This document shows positions 10,501-18,507 of a stretch of DNA of 64,000 bases, in pieces (position 1 is the first letter of the stretch; each line of letters begins with the position of its first letter). Below the pieces are notes generated by a model, which saw only the letters and a program-made list of their open reading frames with translations, made no database searches and was not told where the DNA came from. The stretch is from assembly GCF_015732285.1 (NCBI RefSeq), contig NZ_WIQU01000022.1, positions 191,119 through 255,118 of the forward strand, read 5' to 3'. The translations under genes were made by a program, and so were the position numbers. Origin of the DNA: Pectinatus frisingensis (GTDB lineage Bacteria; Bacillota; Negativicutes; Selenomonadales; Selenomonadaceae).

Positions 10501-10951
10501 AACCGGTATTAAAAAAATGACTACGCGTAAGGGTGATACTATGTGTATAATGCAGGTGGAAGATTTTTCTCAAACTGTTGAAATTGTGGTTTTTCCCAAC
10601 GTATTTTACGATTCAGTCAATTCAATAATTCAAGAGGAACCTGTAATTGTATCGGGCCGGGTAAATTTATTGGATGAAGGGTTTAAAGTAATTGCCGCTA
10701 AAATTATGTCTTTGGAAAAATATGAAGAAACATTTTGGATACAAATAAATGCCATGCAGGAAAATCATGAATCATTACAGAAATTAAAAGATATATTAAT
10801 GAATCATCATGGAAATCATGTGGTATGTTTTTATTTTTCTTCAAATAATAGGAAGATAAAGACACAGCAACAGTACTGGATTGATGGAAATATTGAAACT
10901 ATCAGCACTATAGAAGAGCTGCTGGGAAAGGGAACGGTGCGAATAGGCTGA
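7535..10951 (+). CDS. dnaE: DNA polymerase III alpha subunit, DnaE type
   Basis: Replicative DNA polymerase subunit. Domains in order: PHP domain with HLHVHTEYSLLDG (~residues 12-24) and TDHGN; polymerase core with GPGRGSAAGS (~358-367) and the catalytic PDIDIDF motif (~400); the finger/tandem HhH region; and a C-terminal OB fold (VRIAGIITGIKKMTTRKGD, ~985-1003). The HxH and DHGN residues suggest an intact metal-binding PHP site, unlike the degenerate one in E. coli. There is no Exo domain, so this is DnaE, not PolC. The length of 1138 residues is typical. ATG 7535 is chosen; only AGAGGTAAA precedes it. A beta-CASP nuclease follows. Confidence 0.95.
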   Translation: MQEINNQEQFVHLHVHTEYSLLDGASRIKKLAAAAKRMGMPAIAITDHGNMYGVVEFYKAAKSEGIKPIIGCEVYVAPKKRQENFEVNGVRYYHLILLAENAVGYKNLVKLVSLANIEGMYYKPRVDKELLRRYHEGIIALSACIAGEIPQAILNGDSIRVKDVLKEYVDIFGRDNFFLEVQDHGLPEEAKVDAALAELAEEYGLNLVATNDIHYLNKSDSEFHDVLLCIQTGKTLADTDRMRFFSDEYYLKSPQEMQKLFAAYPSAISNSLKIAERCNVEFEFGHLHLPQFPLPDGMTDKQYLRDLCEKNLPGCYAKITDTVKKRLEYELGIINHMGYDSYFLIVWDFINFARKNGIAVGPGRGSAAGSIVAYLLGITDIDPLKYDLLFERFLNPERVTMPDIDIDFCYIRREEVIEYVKQRYGEDHVAQIITFGTMAARGAIRDVGRVMDIPYNDVDKVAKMIPAELGMTLDKALKESKDLNRIYEENTQIHRLIDFAKDIEGMPRHSSTHAAGIVIARNPLTDYVPVQMSEGTLVTQYDKDYVEELGLLKMDFLGLRTLTVIGDTIKNIKITKNIDIDLHNIPLDDKKTSEMLCRGDTCGVFQMESSGMTALVKDLQPEDFSDLIPLVALYRPGPLGSGMVTDFINGRHGKKKVTYMHPLLEPILKETFGVVLYQEQVMQIVQVLAGFTLGQADILRRAMGKKKHDVLMAQKENFLSGTAKKNINKNLAEKIFDLLVNFADYGFNKSHSAAYALVAYQTAYLKAHFPYEFMAAMLTSFMANADKIKNYIEQCQHMGIKILPPDINLSGASFTADVEIGGIRFGLAAIKNVGETAMHDIITIREKDGLFKSVMDFCCRVDSRVVNKRTLEYLIRCGAFDSFGNKRSQLLTVLDQLVDTALIKRKDADSGQLSLFGETPIEQEKIELPDMDELPLLERLNWEKEITGFYITGHPLDLYRSKLKHIKSAAQLIEEKVSENAHVRIAGIITGIKKMTTRKGDTMCIMQVEDFSQTVEIVVFPNVFYDSVNSIIQEEPVIVSGRVNLLDEGFKVIAAKIMSLEKYEETFWIQINAMQENHESLQKLKDILMNHHGNHVVCFYFSSNNRKIKTQQQYWIDGNIETISTIEELLGKGTVRIG

Positions 10952-11023
10952 AAAAGTAAATCTTTAACAACATCTGATGATGTATGTTTATAATGCGTCG
11001 TCAGTTATATGGGGGAATATTGA

Positions 11024-12640
11024 ATGAAATTACAGTTTCTTGGGGCGGCACATGTTGTCACAGGCTCGTGTTATTTGTTGGAGGTGGACGGGAAAAAAAT
11101 CTTGATAGACTGTGGTATGTTTCAAGGCGGTCGGCAGCTGCGGGAACTTAATTATCGGCCCTTTCTTTTTTCACCGGCAGAAATTGATGCTGTACTGCTG
11201 ACACATGCGCATATAGATCACTGCGGTCTTATTCCGAAACTTTGCCGGGATGGGTTCAAGGGAAATATATATGCAACTAAGGCCACTTGTGATCTGGCAG
11301 GAATAATGCTGCCGGATAGCGCACATATTCAGGAAAGTGATACGGAAATAATTAATCGTAAAGGCCTGCGGGTAGGACGGATACCGATAGCACCGCTTTA
11401 TACGATTGAAGATGCCCAAAAATCATTATTGCAGTTTAAGCCTGTTGAATATCGGGAAAAATTTGCCTTAACTGATGGAATTACTGTAATATTTCGTGAT
11501 GCCGGGCATATTCTCGGTTCGTCAATTGTTGAGGTATATATTGCGGGAAAAACAAAAAAACCGGTTAAATTAGTATTTTCGGGTGATTTAGGGCAGCCGG
11601 ACCAGCCAATTATAAAAGATCCTGAACTGATAAGCGATGCTGATTATCTTATTGTCGAATCCACTTATGGTGACAGGCGGCACCAAGTATATGATAAGGA
11701 ATCCGCTTTAGCAGAAATAATTAATGATACTATGGACCGCGGGGGTAATCTTATCATACCGGCTTTTGCGGTAGGACGTACTCAGACGCTTTTATATTAT
11801 TTATATCGGCTGTGGAAGGAAAAACGTATCGATGAAATGCCGATTGTTGTTGACAGTCCGCTGGCAATTGTGGCTACTAAAGTTTTTGTAGACAATATGA
11901 AAGTATTTGATGAAAAAACTGCTGAGCTGCTACAAAAAAACGGTGAATTGCCTGAGATGCCTCAGGTGAAAATTTGTCGTACGGCTGAAGAATCAAAGGC
12001 TTTAAACAGCAGTGAAAGTTCTTCAATTATAATATCGGCCAGTGGTATGTGTGATGCCGGTCGAATCCTGCATCATCTGAAACATAATCTTTGGCGGCCG
12101 GAGTCGACAGTATTATTTGTGGGATATCAGGCTGAAGGTTCATTGGGCAGACGTCTTATCGACGGTATTAAACGAGTAAAAATATTGGGTGAGGAAGTAG
12201 CGGTACGGGCTCGTATTGCACAATTGGATGGTTTTTCTGCACATGGTGATTATCAGCAGATATTGGATTGGCTGGGACATATTAAGATGAATGCACCACA
12301 GCAAATATTTCTGGTACATGGGGAATCATTTTCGATACAATCACTGGCGGAAAAGATAAAAGATGAATATAAATATAATGTTTATGCTCCGTTTTATGCC
12401 GATACAGCTCAGATAGAGGGTGCTCAATGCAATATAGTTCCGGCAAATATTCCGGAAGTATCGGTTCAAAAGGAAATGGAAGAATTCTTACAGTTGCTTG
12501 ATGCTGAGTATCGCAACTGGCGTAAAAAATTATTGCTGACCGTGGTGAAGAATCCGCAGATAATGGAAAGTACAATTCGACAGGCAGAAAAAGCCTGGCG
12601 CTATGTAAAAAGGATGTTTAAAGATTTCGGAGTAAATTAA
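11024..12640 (+). CDS. MBL-fold beta-CASP RNA-processing exonuclease family protein
   Basis: Metallo-beta-lactamase/beta-CASP protein of the CPSF73-like group, expected to cleave or trim RNA. Metal ligands are visible: HAHIDHCG (~residues 56-63), a later His in DAGHILGSS, an Asp in FSGDLGQPDQP, and the C-terminal SAHGDYQQI and LVHGE. The beta-CASP region contains IPAFAVGRTQ and ISASGMCDAGRILHHL. At 538 residues it is slightly longer than the ~470-residue core, with a C-terminal tail. ATG 11024 follows GGGGGAA. It sits 72 nt after dnaE and 12 nt before the DUF1292 gene. Confidence 0.9.
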   Translation: MKLQFLGAAHVVTGSCYLLEVDGKKILIDCGMFQGGRQLRELNYRPFLFSPAEIDAVLLTHAHIDHCGLIPKLCRDGFKGNIYATKATCDLAGIMLPDSAHIQESDTEIINRKGLRVGRIPIAPLYTIEDAQKSLLQFKPVEYREKFALTDGITVIFRDAGHILGSSIVEVYIAGKTKKPVKLVFSGDLGQPDQPIIKDPELISDADYLIVESTYGDRRHQVYDKESALAEIINDTMDRGGNLIIPAFAVGRTQTLLYYLYRLWKEKRIDEMPIVVDSPLAIVATKVFVDNMKVFDEKTAELLQKNGELPEMPQVKICRTAEESKALNSSESSSIIISASGMCDAGRILHHLKHNLWRPESTVLFVGYQAEGSLGRRLIDGIKRVKILGEEVAVRARIAQLDGFSAHGDYQQILDWLGHIKMNAPQQIFLVHGESFSIQSLAEKIKDEYKYNVYAPFYADTAQIEGAQCNIVPANIPEVSVQKEMEEFLQLLDAEYRNWRKKLLLTVVKNPQIMESTIRQAEKAWRYVKRMFKDFGVN

Positions 12641-12652
12641 TAGGAGTGCGAA

Positions 12653-12970
12653 ATGAACGATAAATATATAAATCCATTGGCAGGGCAAATTGATGATGAT
12701 GTCGATGACAATATAATTGAAATGCTTGATGAGACAGGCAGAAAGCATTATTTTTATGAAGAAATGCAATTTTTTGCAGATGGGAATAGATATGCTTTAC
12801 TGCGTTTCATAAAAACAGATGATGAATTTGAAATAGATGATGATGAAAATATCACTATTGCCAAGATAGTAGTAAATCCGGCAGGCGAGGATGAATATTT
12901 TTCACCAAGTGATGAGGAATTTGATATTGCGGTTAAAGCATATGAAGAAATAGCTGTTGAAGATGAGTGA
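12653..12970 (+). CDS. DUF1292 domain-containing protein
   Basis: Small acidic cytoplasmic protein of 105 residues with the DUF1292 (YrzB-like) pattern: ETGRKHYFYEEMQFFADGNRYALLRF followed by a stretch of Asp/Glu. The function of this family is unknown; members are common near RNA and translation genes in Firmicutes. The ATG follows TAGGAGTGCGAA. It is the last gene before a convergent terminator. Confidence 0.8.
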   Translation: MNDKYINPLAGQIDDDVDDNIIEMLDETGRKHYFYEEMQFFADGNRYALLRFIKTDDEFEIDDDENITIAKIVVNPAGEDEYFSPSDEEFDIAVKAYEEIAVEDE

Positions 12971-12987
12971 ATGGTATGGGTAATAAT

Positions 12988-13033
12988 AAAAGACTGTGTT
13001 TCCTTGGCAGATTATTTGGAAATACAGTCTTTT
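12988..13033. terminator. Bidirectional terminator between DUF1292 gene and tmcAL
   Basis: A 16-bp stem (12988-13003 with 13018-13033, one G-U pair) is built on AAAAGACTGT / ACAGTCTTTT. It is followed by T-rich DNA on the plus strand and by TTTTATTATTA on the minus strand, between two convergent genes. Confidence 0.85.
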
Positions 13034-13035
13034 TG

Positions 13036-14274
13036 TTAGGGAATATATATAGGCGAAGTGAAAAAATCACTGCCTGAGGGATGGATATGAGCATAGCTGA
13101 GTGCATGAATGTCACAGGATAATATATCATAGGCAAGCATTTTTTGCATAGGTGTCAGCTTAGAACGCTGCCAAAATTGTTTTTGTGAGATAGAATTAGT
13201 CGTTTTTAGAATAATTGGAATGGAAGAGGTGTTTTTTAGGTGTCGTAAAATTACGCGGCCGTTGTTGTTAAAAGCTAATATGCGTGCATAAGTCGGTCCG
13301 GTTTGGTCAAATTCATATAAATCATTTTTGGTAATATTAAGCAGTATGTGTAGCAACGTGCGCTGCAGACGGCTGCGATGAAAATTTTTGCTCTTTATAT
13401 TATCAATAAGTGTATTCAGATTGTCGGAATGACTGGCGGCTTGTAATATTTTAAAGTCCAGACCATTATTTACACCACTGAATTGGCGAAGTTCATTTAA
13501 TGATTCAGAACGAAGTTTACCGATGATGATACGTGACAATTTATCAGTAGAAGAAATACTGTCTGATTGATTGATATTTCTTAGATAATGATAACAGGCA
13601 GCCGGTATGGACTGTTTGATTTTACTGAAATGGTCTTTATCATTTTTTAGCAGTTTGCGTAAGGCGGAGGCACTTGAAAATTCACCGGCAAATACAGTAT
13701 CATTATGATGTGTATGTGTTCTTTTAATTATGACCGTATTTAAATTAGCATTTAATTTTTTTATGGCTCGCAGATATTCTATTGTCAAAATCATGTTGGG
13801 TTCTTTTAATGAAAAGGTTTTCTGGGGTAATTGTTCAGTGAGTATCTCATCAACGGCAGCTGCATAATTGAGGCCTTTTTTTATTTTTTCCCGCAGTACG
13901 GATGTTGTTAATGTATTGTTTAAAATATTGGCGGCCGTTGTCAATATTTCGGTATCATTATTTTCACTGCCACAGCAGAGCATATCTGCACAACCAAGCT
14001 TATCAAACAAACTGATGGCTCCGTTAGCAAATCCTTCGGCACTGCGCAGAGCGAAAACTGCAGGCAATTCGATAATCAGGTCGACTCCGCCTAAGACAGC
14101 CAGTTTTGCCCGCTGCCACTTGTTAAAAATAGCAGTTTCACCGCGCTGCGTGAAACTGCCGCTCATTACTGCGACAAATACGGCGTCGGGGTAGAGCATT
14201 CTTACTTTATCCAGTAAATATTTATGACCATTATGAAATGGATTAAATTCAGCGACGACGGCAAATATTTTCAT
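13036..14274 (-). CDS. tmcAL: tRNA(Met) cytidine acetate ligase (YlbM/TmcAL family)
   Basis: Forms N4-acetylcytidine at the wobble position of elongator tRNA-Met using acetate and ATP. The nucleotidyltransferase signature AEFNPFHNGHKYLL (~residues 8-21) holds the HxGH motif. MSGSFTQRGE, FNKWQRAKLAVLGGVDLIIELP and SAEGFA are hallmarks of this family. The length of 412 residues is as expected. The start ATG at 14274 follows AAGGAGC. It is transcribed divergently from yceD-rpmF. In many Firmicutes tmcAL neighbours yceD-rpmF, which supports the call. Confidence 0.92.
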   Translation of the reverse strand: MKIFAVVAEFNPFHNGHKYLLDKVRMLYPDAVFVAVMSGSFTQRGETAIFNKWQRAKLAVLGGVDLIIELPAVFALRSAEGFANGAISLFDKLGCADMLCCGSENNDTEILTTAANILNNTLTTSVLREKIKKGLNYAAAVDEILTEQLPQKTFSLKEPNMILTIEYLRAIKKLNANLNTVIIKRTHTHHNDTVFAGEFSSASALRKLLKNDKDHFSKIKQSIPAACYHYLRNINQSDSISSTDKLSRIIIGKLRSESLNELRQFSGVNNGLDFKILQAASHSDNLNTLIDNIKSKNFHRSRLQRTLLHILLNITKNDLYEFDQTGPTYARILAFNNNGRVILRHLKNTSSIPIILKTTNSISQKQFWQRSKLTPMQKMLAYDILSCDIHALSYAHIHPSGSDFFTSPIYIP

Positions 14275-14389
14275 TTATACAGCTCCTTTTGAGTTTATAA
14301 TTGATGGATGTGATTTTTTTATGTATATCTATTATAATATAGGCTTAAAGTTGTTAAAATACGCAGTATAAAATTTTTTTAAAAGCAAT

Positions 14390-14418
14390 TTGACAAAATA
14401 TATAGTGCCAGCTATAAT
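14390..14418 (+). promoter_or_regulatory. Consensus promoter of yceD-rpmF
   Basis: TTGACA at 14390-14395 and TATAAT at 14413-14418 are separated by exactly 17 bp, a perfect consensus. The start point would be near 14425, giving a very short leader before ATG 14438. This fits strong expression of a ribosomal protein gene. Confidence 0.9.
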
Positions 14419-14437
14419 GAGTTGAGGTTATTGTCTT

Positions 14438-14947
14438 ATGATGAAAATAAAATTATCCGATGTAAACAATGCTAATGGGAAAAGATACAAATTTGCTTTT
14501 TCTGCAGCTGCTGACAAATTTGATTTTCCTATTGAAGATTATCGTATCAATGGCACATTAAAAGTGAGTGGTACAGTTGAAAACACTGGTATATCCTATT
14601 GCTTTAAAGGCACGATAGAATGTGACAAGCATTTTATCTGTGATCGTTGTTTAGAAGAGGTCACAGAAAAACAAGTCCATGCTTTTAAAGAGGTTTATAA
14701 GGAAAAGATGTCTGTAAATGAACCGGATGTGAATATTTTTTCGGGAGATTTTATTGACATTACAAAGTTGGTGCGTGATATTGTAGTTGCAGAGCAACCG
14801 ATAAATAACCTTTGTAAACCGGATTGTAAAGGCTTGTGTCTCAAATGTGGAACGAATCTGAATAAGAGCGAGTGCAACTGTGATGATGCAGCTGCAGATA
14901 CTCGTTTAACGGTATTGGGAAAACTATTGGAAAAGAAAATCCATTGA
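14438..14947 (+). CDS. DUF177/YceD family protein
   Basis: A 169-residue protein of the DUF177 (YceD, large ribosomal RNA accumulation) family. Typical features are the Cys pair ECDKHFICDRCLEEV near residues 67-81 and the C-terminal cluster NLCKPDCKGLCLKCGTNLN (~127-145), probably zinc-binding. DUF177 proteins are linked to 23S rRNA maturation and sit directly before rpmF in most bacteria, as here (27-nt gap). It starts at ATG 14438 after GTTGAGGTT; the second codon is also ATG. Confidence 0.9.
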   Translation: MMKIKLSDVNNANGKRYKFAFSAAADKFDFPIEDYRINGTLKVSGTVENTGISYCFKGTIECDKHFICDRCLEEVTEKQVHAFKEVYKEKMSVNEPDVNIFSGDFIDITKLVRDIVVAEQPINNLCKPDCKGLCLKCGTNLNKSECNCDDAAADTRLTVLGKLLEKKIH

Positions 14948-14974
14948 TTTGGGATTTTTAAGGAGGTGTTTTTA

Positions 14975-15151
14975 ATGGCAGTACCAAAGCGTAAAATGTC
15001 TAAAGCCCGCCGTGATAAGCGCCGTGCTAATTGGAAGTTAGAAGCTCCAACTTTAGTATCATGCCCGCAGTGCCATGAACCTAAAATGCCGCATCATGTT
15101 TGTACAGAATGCGGTTATTATGATGGCAAGGAAGTCATTTCTGCGGAATAA
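14975..15151 (+). CDS. rpmF: 50S ribosomal protein L32
   Basis: Large-subunit ribosomal protein of 58 residues. It opens with [17 protein letters not shown] and ends with a zinc ribbon of two CxxC pairs (CPQC, CTEC) and GYYDGKEV, so it is the zinc-binding form. ATG 14975 is chosen because AAGGAGG lies at 14960-14966, leaving an 8-nt spacer; an in-frame codon at 14966 lies inside that site. Co-transcribed with yceD and followed by a hairpin terminator. Confidence 0.97.
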   Translation: MAVPKRKMSKARRDKRRANWKLEAPTLVSCPQCHEPKMPHHVCTECGYYDGKEVISAE

Positions 15152-15159
15152 TAATCTTC

Positions 15160-15191
15160 ATGAGCAAGGTATAACTTTATATCTTGCTCAT
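15160..15191 (+). terminator. Terminator after rpmF
   Basis: The hairpin ATGAGCAAGGTATAA / TTATATCTTGCTCAT has one G-U pair and a very small loop. It is followed by TATTTTATTT and lies 9 nt after the rpmF stop codon. Confidence 0.75.
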
Positions 15192-15402
15192 TATTTTATT
15201 TAAGGAATATTTTGTTGTCTTACAGATTTTAGCTTGTATACTCGATATCATACAGATGCTGTTTATTAAGTATATATTTATATACAATAAAAAACAGTAA
15301 TACTGCATAAACTTATTATTATCACTGTCGTGCAGATTTTGCCCGAAGGCTTTGTCTATAAGGAATAAAGGGATATTATCAATCTTTTTATTAAGTTTCT
15401 AC

Positions 15403-15431
15403 TTGCTATTTTATTTTAAAGCCAGTATAAT
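15403..15431 (+). promoter_or_regulatory. Promoter of the plsX-fab operon
   Basis: TTGCTA (15403-15408) and TATAAT (15426-15431) are spaced by 17 bp, 62 bp before the plsX ATG. The 340-bp gap between rpmF and plsX holds no convincing gene. No FapR or FabT box was recognised. A weak TGTAT/ATACA inverted repeat at about 15237-15256 is the only other symmetry noticed. Confidence 0.7.
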
Positions 15432-15493
15432 AACAAAACGAATGAATAAGAATCATTTATATTATACTTTAGCAAGCCATAGGGAGGCTAAAC

Positions 15494-16519
15494 ATGAAAA
15501 TAGCGCTGGACGCAATGGGCGGAGATTATGCCCCGGAACAAATAATCGCTGGCGCGATTGATGCTGCCCGGAGTTTTGATTGTGAAATAGTGCTTGTCGG
15601 AGATCAAAAACAAATATATGAACAATTAAATAAAGTTTCTGATTGGAATCAATTAAAAATTTCAGTACATCATGCTACTGAAGTAATAGAGATGGGTGAA
15701 CATCCGGTCGCTGCCGTACGCAAAAAGAAAGATTCGTCTTTGGTGGTAACGGCACAATTGGTAAAAAGCGGTGAGTGTGATGCGGCAATTTCTGCCGGCA
15801 GTACAGGAGCTGCTGTTACGTCGGCACTTTTTGTATTGGGCCGCATAGTTGGAATTGACAGACCGACAATAGCTACACCAATTCCTACCGGGCACAGTGT
15901 GACACTGCTTATGGATTCTGGTGCCAATGTCGACTGCAAACCCAAGCATCTTGTACAGGGTGCAATCATGGGATCAATTTATTCTGAATGTGTTTTTGGG
16001 ATAAAAAAACCGCGGGTTGGACTTTTAAATATTGGTGAAGAGTCGACTAAGGGAAATGAACAGGTTCAAGGCACATACCCATTGCTGCAGAATATGAAGA
16101 CTATTAATTTTAGGGGTAATGCTGAGGGCCGTGATATTACTAATGGCCGATTTGATGTTGTAGTTTGTGACGGTTTTGTCGGTAATGTGGTTCTTAAGTT
16201 TGCTGAGGGATTGGCCAAGACATTATTGAGATTAATGCGTGAAACAATTATAAAGGGCGGAATTATGGCGAAAATAGGGGCATTATTGCTTTCACCAACG
16301 CTGAAAAAGTTCGCTCGTAAAATAGATTATGCCGAATACGGTGGGGCTCCTTTATTGGGAGTCGATGGATGTTATATAATAGCGCATGGCAGTTCCAATG
16401 CAAAGGCAATTAAAAGTGCGATTGGTGTGGCATGTGAATATGTTAAGCAGGATGTCGTAAACCGCATACGGGAAAACATACAAAAAGAGGAAATGCCGAT
16501 TGATGATAAAGAAAAATAG
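15494..16519 (+). CDS. plsX: Phosphate acyltransferase PlsX
   Basis: Converts acyl-ACP to acyl-phosphate, the first step of phospholipid assembly with PlsY. It starts KIALDAMGGDYAPEQII and contains AAISAGSTGA, GVLLNIGEE-like GLLNIGEESTKGN, VVCDGFVGNVVLKFAEG and the C-terminal GGAPLLGVDG, all family hallmarks. The length of 341 residues is typical. ATG 15494 follows AGGGAGG. It is the first gene of the fatty acid operon and its end overlaps fabH by 17 nt. No regulator gene such as fapR precedes it. Confidence 0.96.
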   Translation: MKIALDAMGGDYAPEQIIAGAIDAARSFDCEIVLVGDQKQIYEQLNKVSDWNQLKISVHHATEVIEMGEHPVAAVRKKKDSSLVVTAQLVKSGECDAAISAGSTGAAVTSALFVLGRIVGIDRPTIATPIPTGHSVTLLMDSGANVDCKPKHLVQGAIMGSIYSECVFGIKKPRVGLLNIGEESTKGNEQVQGTYPLLQNMKTINFRGNAEGRDITNGRFDVVVCDGFVGNVVLKFAEGLAKTLLRLMRETIIKGGIMAKIGALLLSPTLKKFARKIDYAEYGGAPLLGVDGCYIIAHGSSNAKAIKSAIGVACEYVKQDVVNRIRENIQKEEMPIDDKEK

Positions 16520-17504
16520 AGCTGGTATATTCGGCACAGGATTTTATTTGCCAGATGAAAAGCTGACAAATTTTGATTTGGAAAAAATGGTCGACACAAG
16601 TGATGAATGGATAGTTGAAAGAACTGGGATACATGAACGGCGAATAGCTGGGAAAACGATGGCTACGTCCGATATGGCATTTAATGCAGCAAAGATGGCT
16701 CTGGAGGATGCCGGGATTACTCCGGATGAGCTTGATTTGATAATAGTAGCGACCATCTCATCAGATCGGATAATTCCTTCAACGGCTTGTATGCTGCAAA
16801 ATATGCTTGGTGCTGCACATGCGGCAGCTTTTGATTTGACAGCGGCTTGTTCCGGATTTATTTATGCCTCATCTGTAGCTGCCCAATTTATTGAAAGCGG
16901 CGTATATAAGAAAATATTGGTAATAGGAGCGGAAACATTATCACGTTTCATAAATTGGCAGGACAGGAACACTTGTGTTATATTTGGTGACGGAGCTGGT
17001 GCTGCTGTCTATGGCGCTGTGGATGGAGAATACGGTATTTTAGGATTTGATCTCGGTGCAGACGGTGCCGGCGGTGATTATCTGGACATACCTGCCGGTG
17101 GCAGCCGCTGCCCGGCTTCTATTGAGACAGTTGAGAATAAACTTCATTATTTAAGAATGAACGGCAGGGAAGTATTCCGCTTTTCAGTAAAGATTTTCGG
17201 CGAAACTATTTTGAAGTCTTTGGAAAAGGCGGATTTGCAAAAAAAGGATATAGATTGGCTTGTTCCCCACCAGGCTAATATACGCATTATAAAAACCGGG
17301 GCTAAACGTCTGGCAGTACCAATGGAAAAAATCATTGTAAACATAGATAAATATGGCAATACTTCAGCGGCTTCTGTACCGATAGCATTAGCTGAGGCTG
17401 CGCATAGTAAACTATTAAAAAAAGGCGATGTATTGGCTTTGGTCGGGTTTGGCGCTGGTCTCACGTGGGCATCATGCATCATGAAATGGTCTAGGGAGGA
17501 ATAG
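16503..17504 (+). CDS. fabH: Beta-ketoacyl-ACP synthase III
   Basis: Starts fatty acid elongation by condensing acetyl-CoA with malonyl-ACP. Catalytic Cys lies in DLTAACSGFIY (~residue 112), His in LVPHQANIRI and Asn in NIDKYGNTSAAS. The N-terminal GIFGTGFYLPDEKLTN and DTSDEWI are typical. I chose ATG 16503, with AAGAGGAA upstream inside the plsX end, over the preceding TTG; the two genes overlap. At 333 residues it is full length. Confidence 0.95.
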   Translation: MIKKNRAGIFGTGFYLPDEKLTNFDLEKMVDTSDEWIVERTGIHERRIAGKTMATSDMAFNAAKMALEDAGITPDELDLIIVATISSDRIIPSTACMLQNMLGAAHAAAFDLTAACSGFIYASSVAAQFIESGVYKKILVIGAETLSRFINWQDRNTCVIFGDGAGAAVYGAVDGEYGILGFDLGADGAGGDYLDIPAGGSRCPASIETVENKLHYLRMNGREVFRFSVKIFGETILKSLEKADLQKKDIDWLVPHQANIRIIKTGAKRLAVPMEKIIVNIDKYGNTSAASVPIALAEAAHSKLLKKGDVLALVGFGAGLTWASCIMKWSREE

Positions 17505-17505
17505 T

Positions 17506-18453
17506 ATGTTTGAAAGTAACCGTTTGTGTAAATTGCTTAATATAAAGTATCCGATATTTCAAGGCGGCATGGCATGGATTGGTACAGCAGAGCTGGCTTC
17601 TGCTGTTTCTAATGCGGGAGGATTGGGCATAATCGGTGCAGGTCACATGCCGCCGGATCTGCTGAGAATTGAAATTCAGAAAACAAAAAAATGGACACAA
17701 AAACCGTTTGGTGTCAATATCATGCTGATGTCGCCCTTTGTCAAAGAAGTAATGCAGGTAGTATTGGACGAAAAAGTACCTGTTATCACGACAGGAGCGG
17801 GTAATCCTGGAGAATACATACCGGCGTTGAAAGAAATTGGCAGTAAGGTCATTCCGGTCGTGGCATCTGTGGCATTAGCCAAAAGGCTTGTCAGGACAGG
17901 CGTGGATGCTGTAGTGGCAGAGGGACTTGAAAGTGGCGGACATATCGGTGAGATAACTACAATGTCGCTGGTTCCGCAGATTGTTGATGCTGTTGACGTA
18001 CCGGTAATTGCTGCCGGCGGTATAGGAGATGCACGCGGCATGATAGCTGCTTTTGCACTTGGTGCAGTTGGTGTACAGATGGGAACGCGTTTTGTGCTTT
18101 CTACTGAATGTATTGCCCATGAAAATTACAAAAAAATGGTTTTAAAGGCAAGAGATAGATCTACAGTAGTAACTGGCAGAAGTACGGGCCATCCGGTACG
18201 TGTCTTATCCAATAGGCTTACACGTAAATTCCAAGAATTGGAAAAAGGTGGCGCAAGTGTAGCCGAACTTGAAGAATTAGGTGCTGGTAAATTGAATCTG
18301 GCTACACATAAGGGCGATGTCGAAAATGGCTCCGTAATGATTGGACAAATCAGTGGTATGCTTACTGAGATAAAACCAGTAAAGCAGATACTTGAAGATA
18401 TAGTTTCACAAGTGGATGCAACGGTAAATCATGTAAAGATAAATTATAAATAA
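17506..18453 (+). CDS. fabK: Enoyl-ACP reductase II (FabK), FMN-dependent
   Basis: TIM-barrel flavoprotein that reduces trans-2-enoyl-ACP with NAD(P)H. Family features: YPIFQGGMAWIGTAELASAVSNAGGLG at the N-terminus, PFGVNIML, VVAEGLESGGHIG (~residues 140-152), the phosphate-binding VIAAGGIGDARG and GVQMGTRFV. Its position between fabH and fabD is that of the true FabK in other Firmicutes, so it is the better candidate for the main reductase than the second paralogue at 20.6 kb. It starts at ATG after GGGAGG and is 315 residues long. Confidence 0.93.
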   Translation: MFESNRLCKLLNIKYPIFQGGMAWIGTAELASAVSNAGGLGIIGAGHMPPDLLRIEIQKTKKWTQKPFGVNIMLMSPFVKEVMQVVLDEKVPVITTGAGNPGEYIPALKEIGSKVIPVVASVALAKRLVRTGVDAVVAEGLESGGHIGEITTMSLVPQIVDAVDVPVIAAGGIGDARGMIAAFALGAVGVQMGTRFVLSTECIAHENYKKMVLKARDRSTVVTGRSTGHPVRVLSNRLTRKFQELEKGGASVAELEELGAGKLNLATHKGDVENGSVMIGQISGMLTEIKPVKQILEDIVSQVDATVNHVKINYK

Positions 18454-18507
18454 GGATCTTATTATATTTTGAGTAAGATTTAAGTTTGGTAAGGGAGATA
18501 ATTTGTT

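Noticed and set aside
15237-15256. TGTAT/ATACA inverted repeat as a FapR-type operator before plsX
   Set aside because: It does not match the known FapR box and lies about 150 bp before the likely promoter; short symmetric AT repeats are expected by chance here.
15352-15561. Short open frame upstream of plsX with a hydrophobic start
   Set aside because: It overlaps the plsX promoter and start in another frame, has no ribosome binding site and is AT-biased chance sequence.
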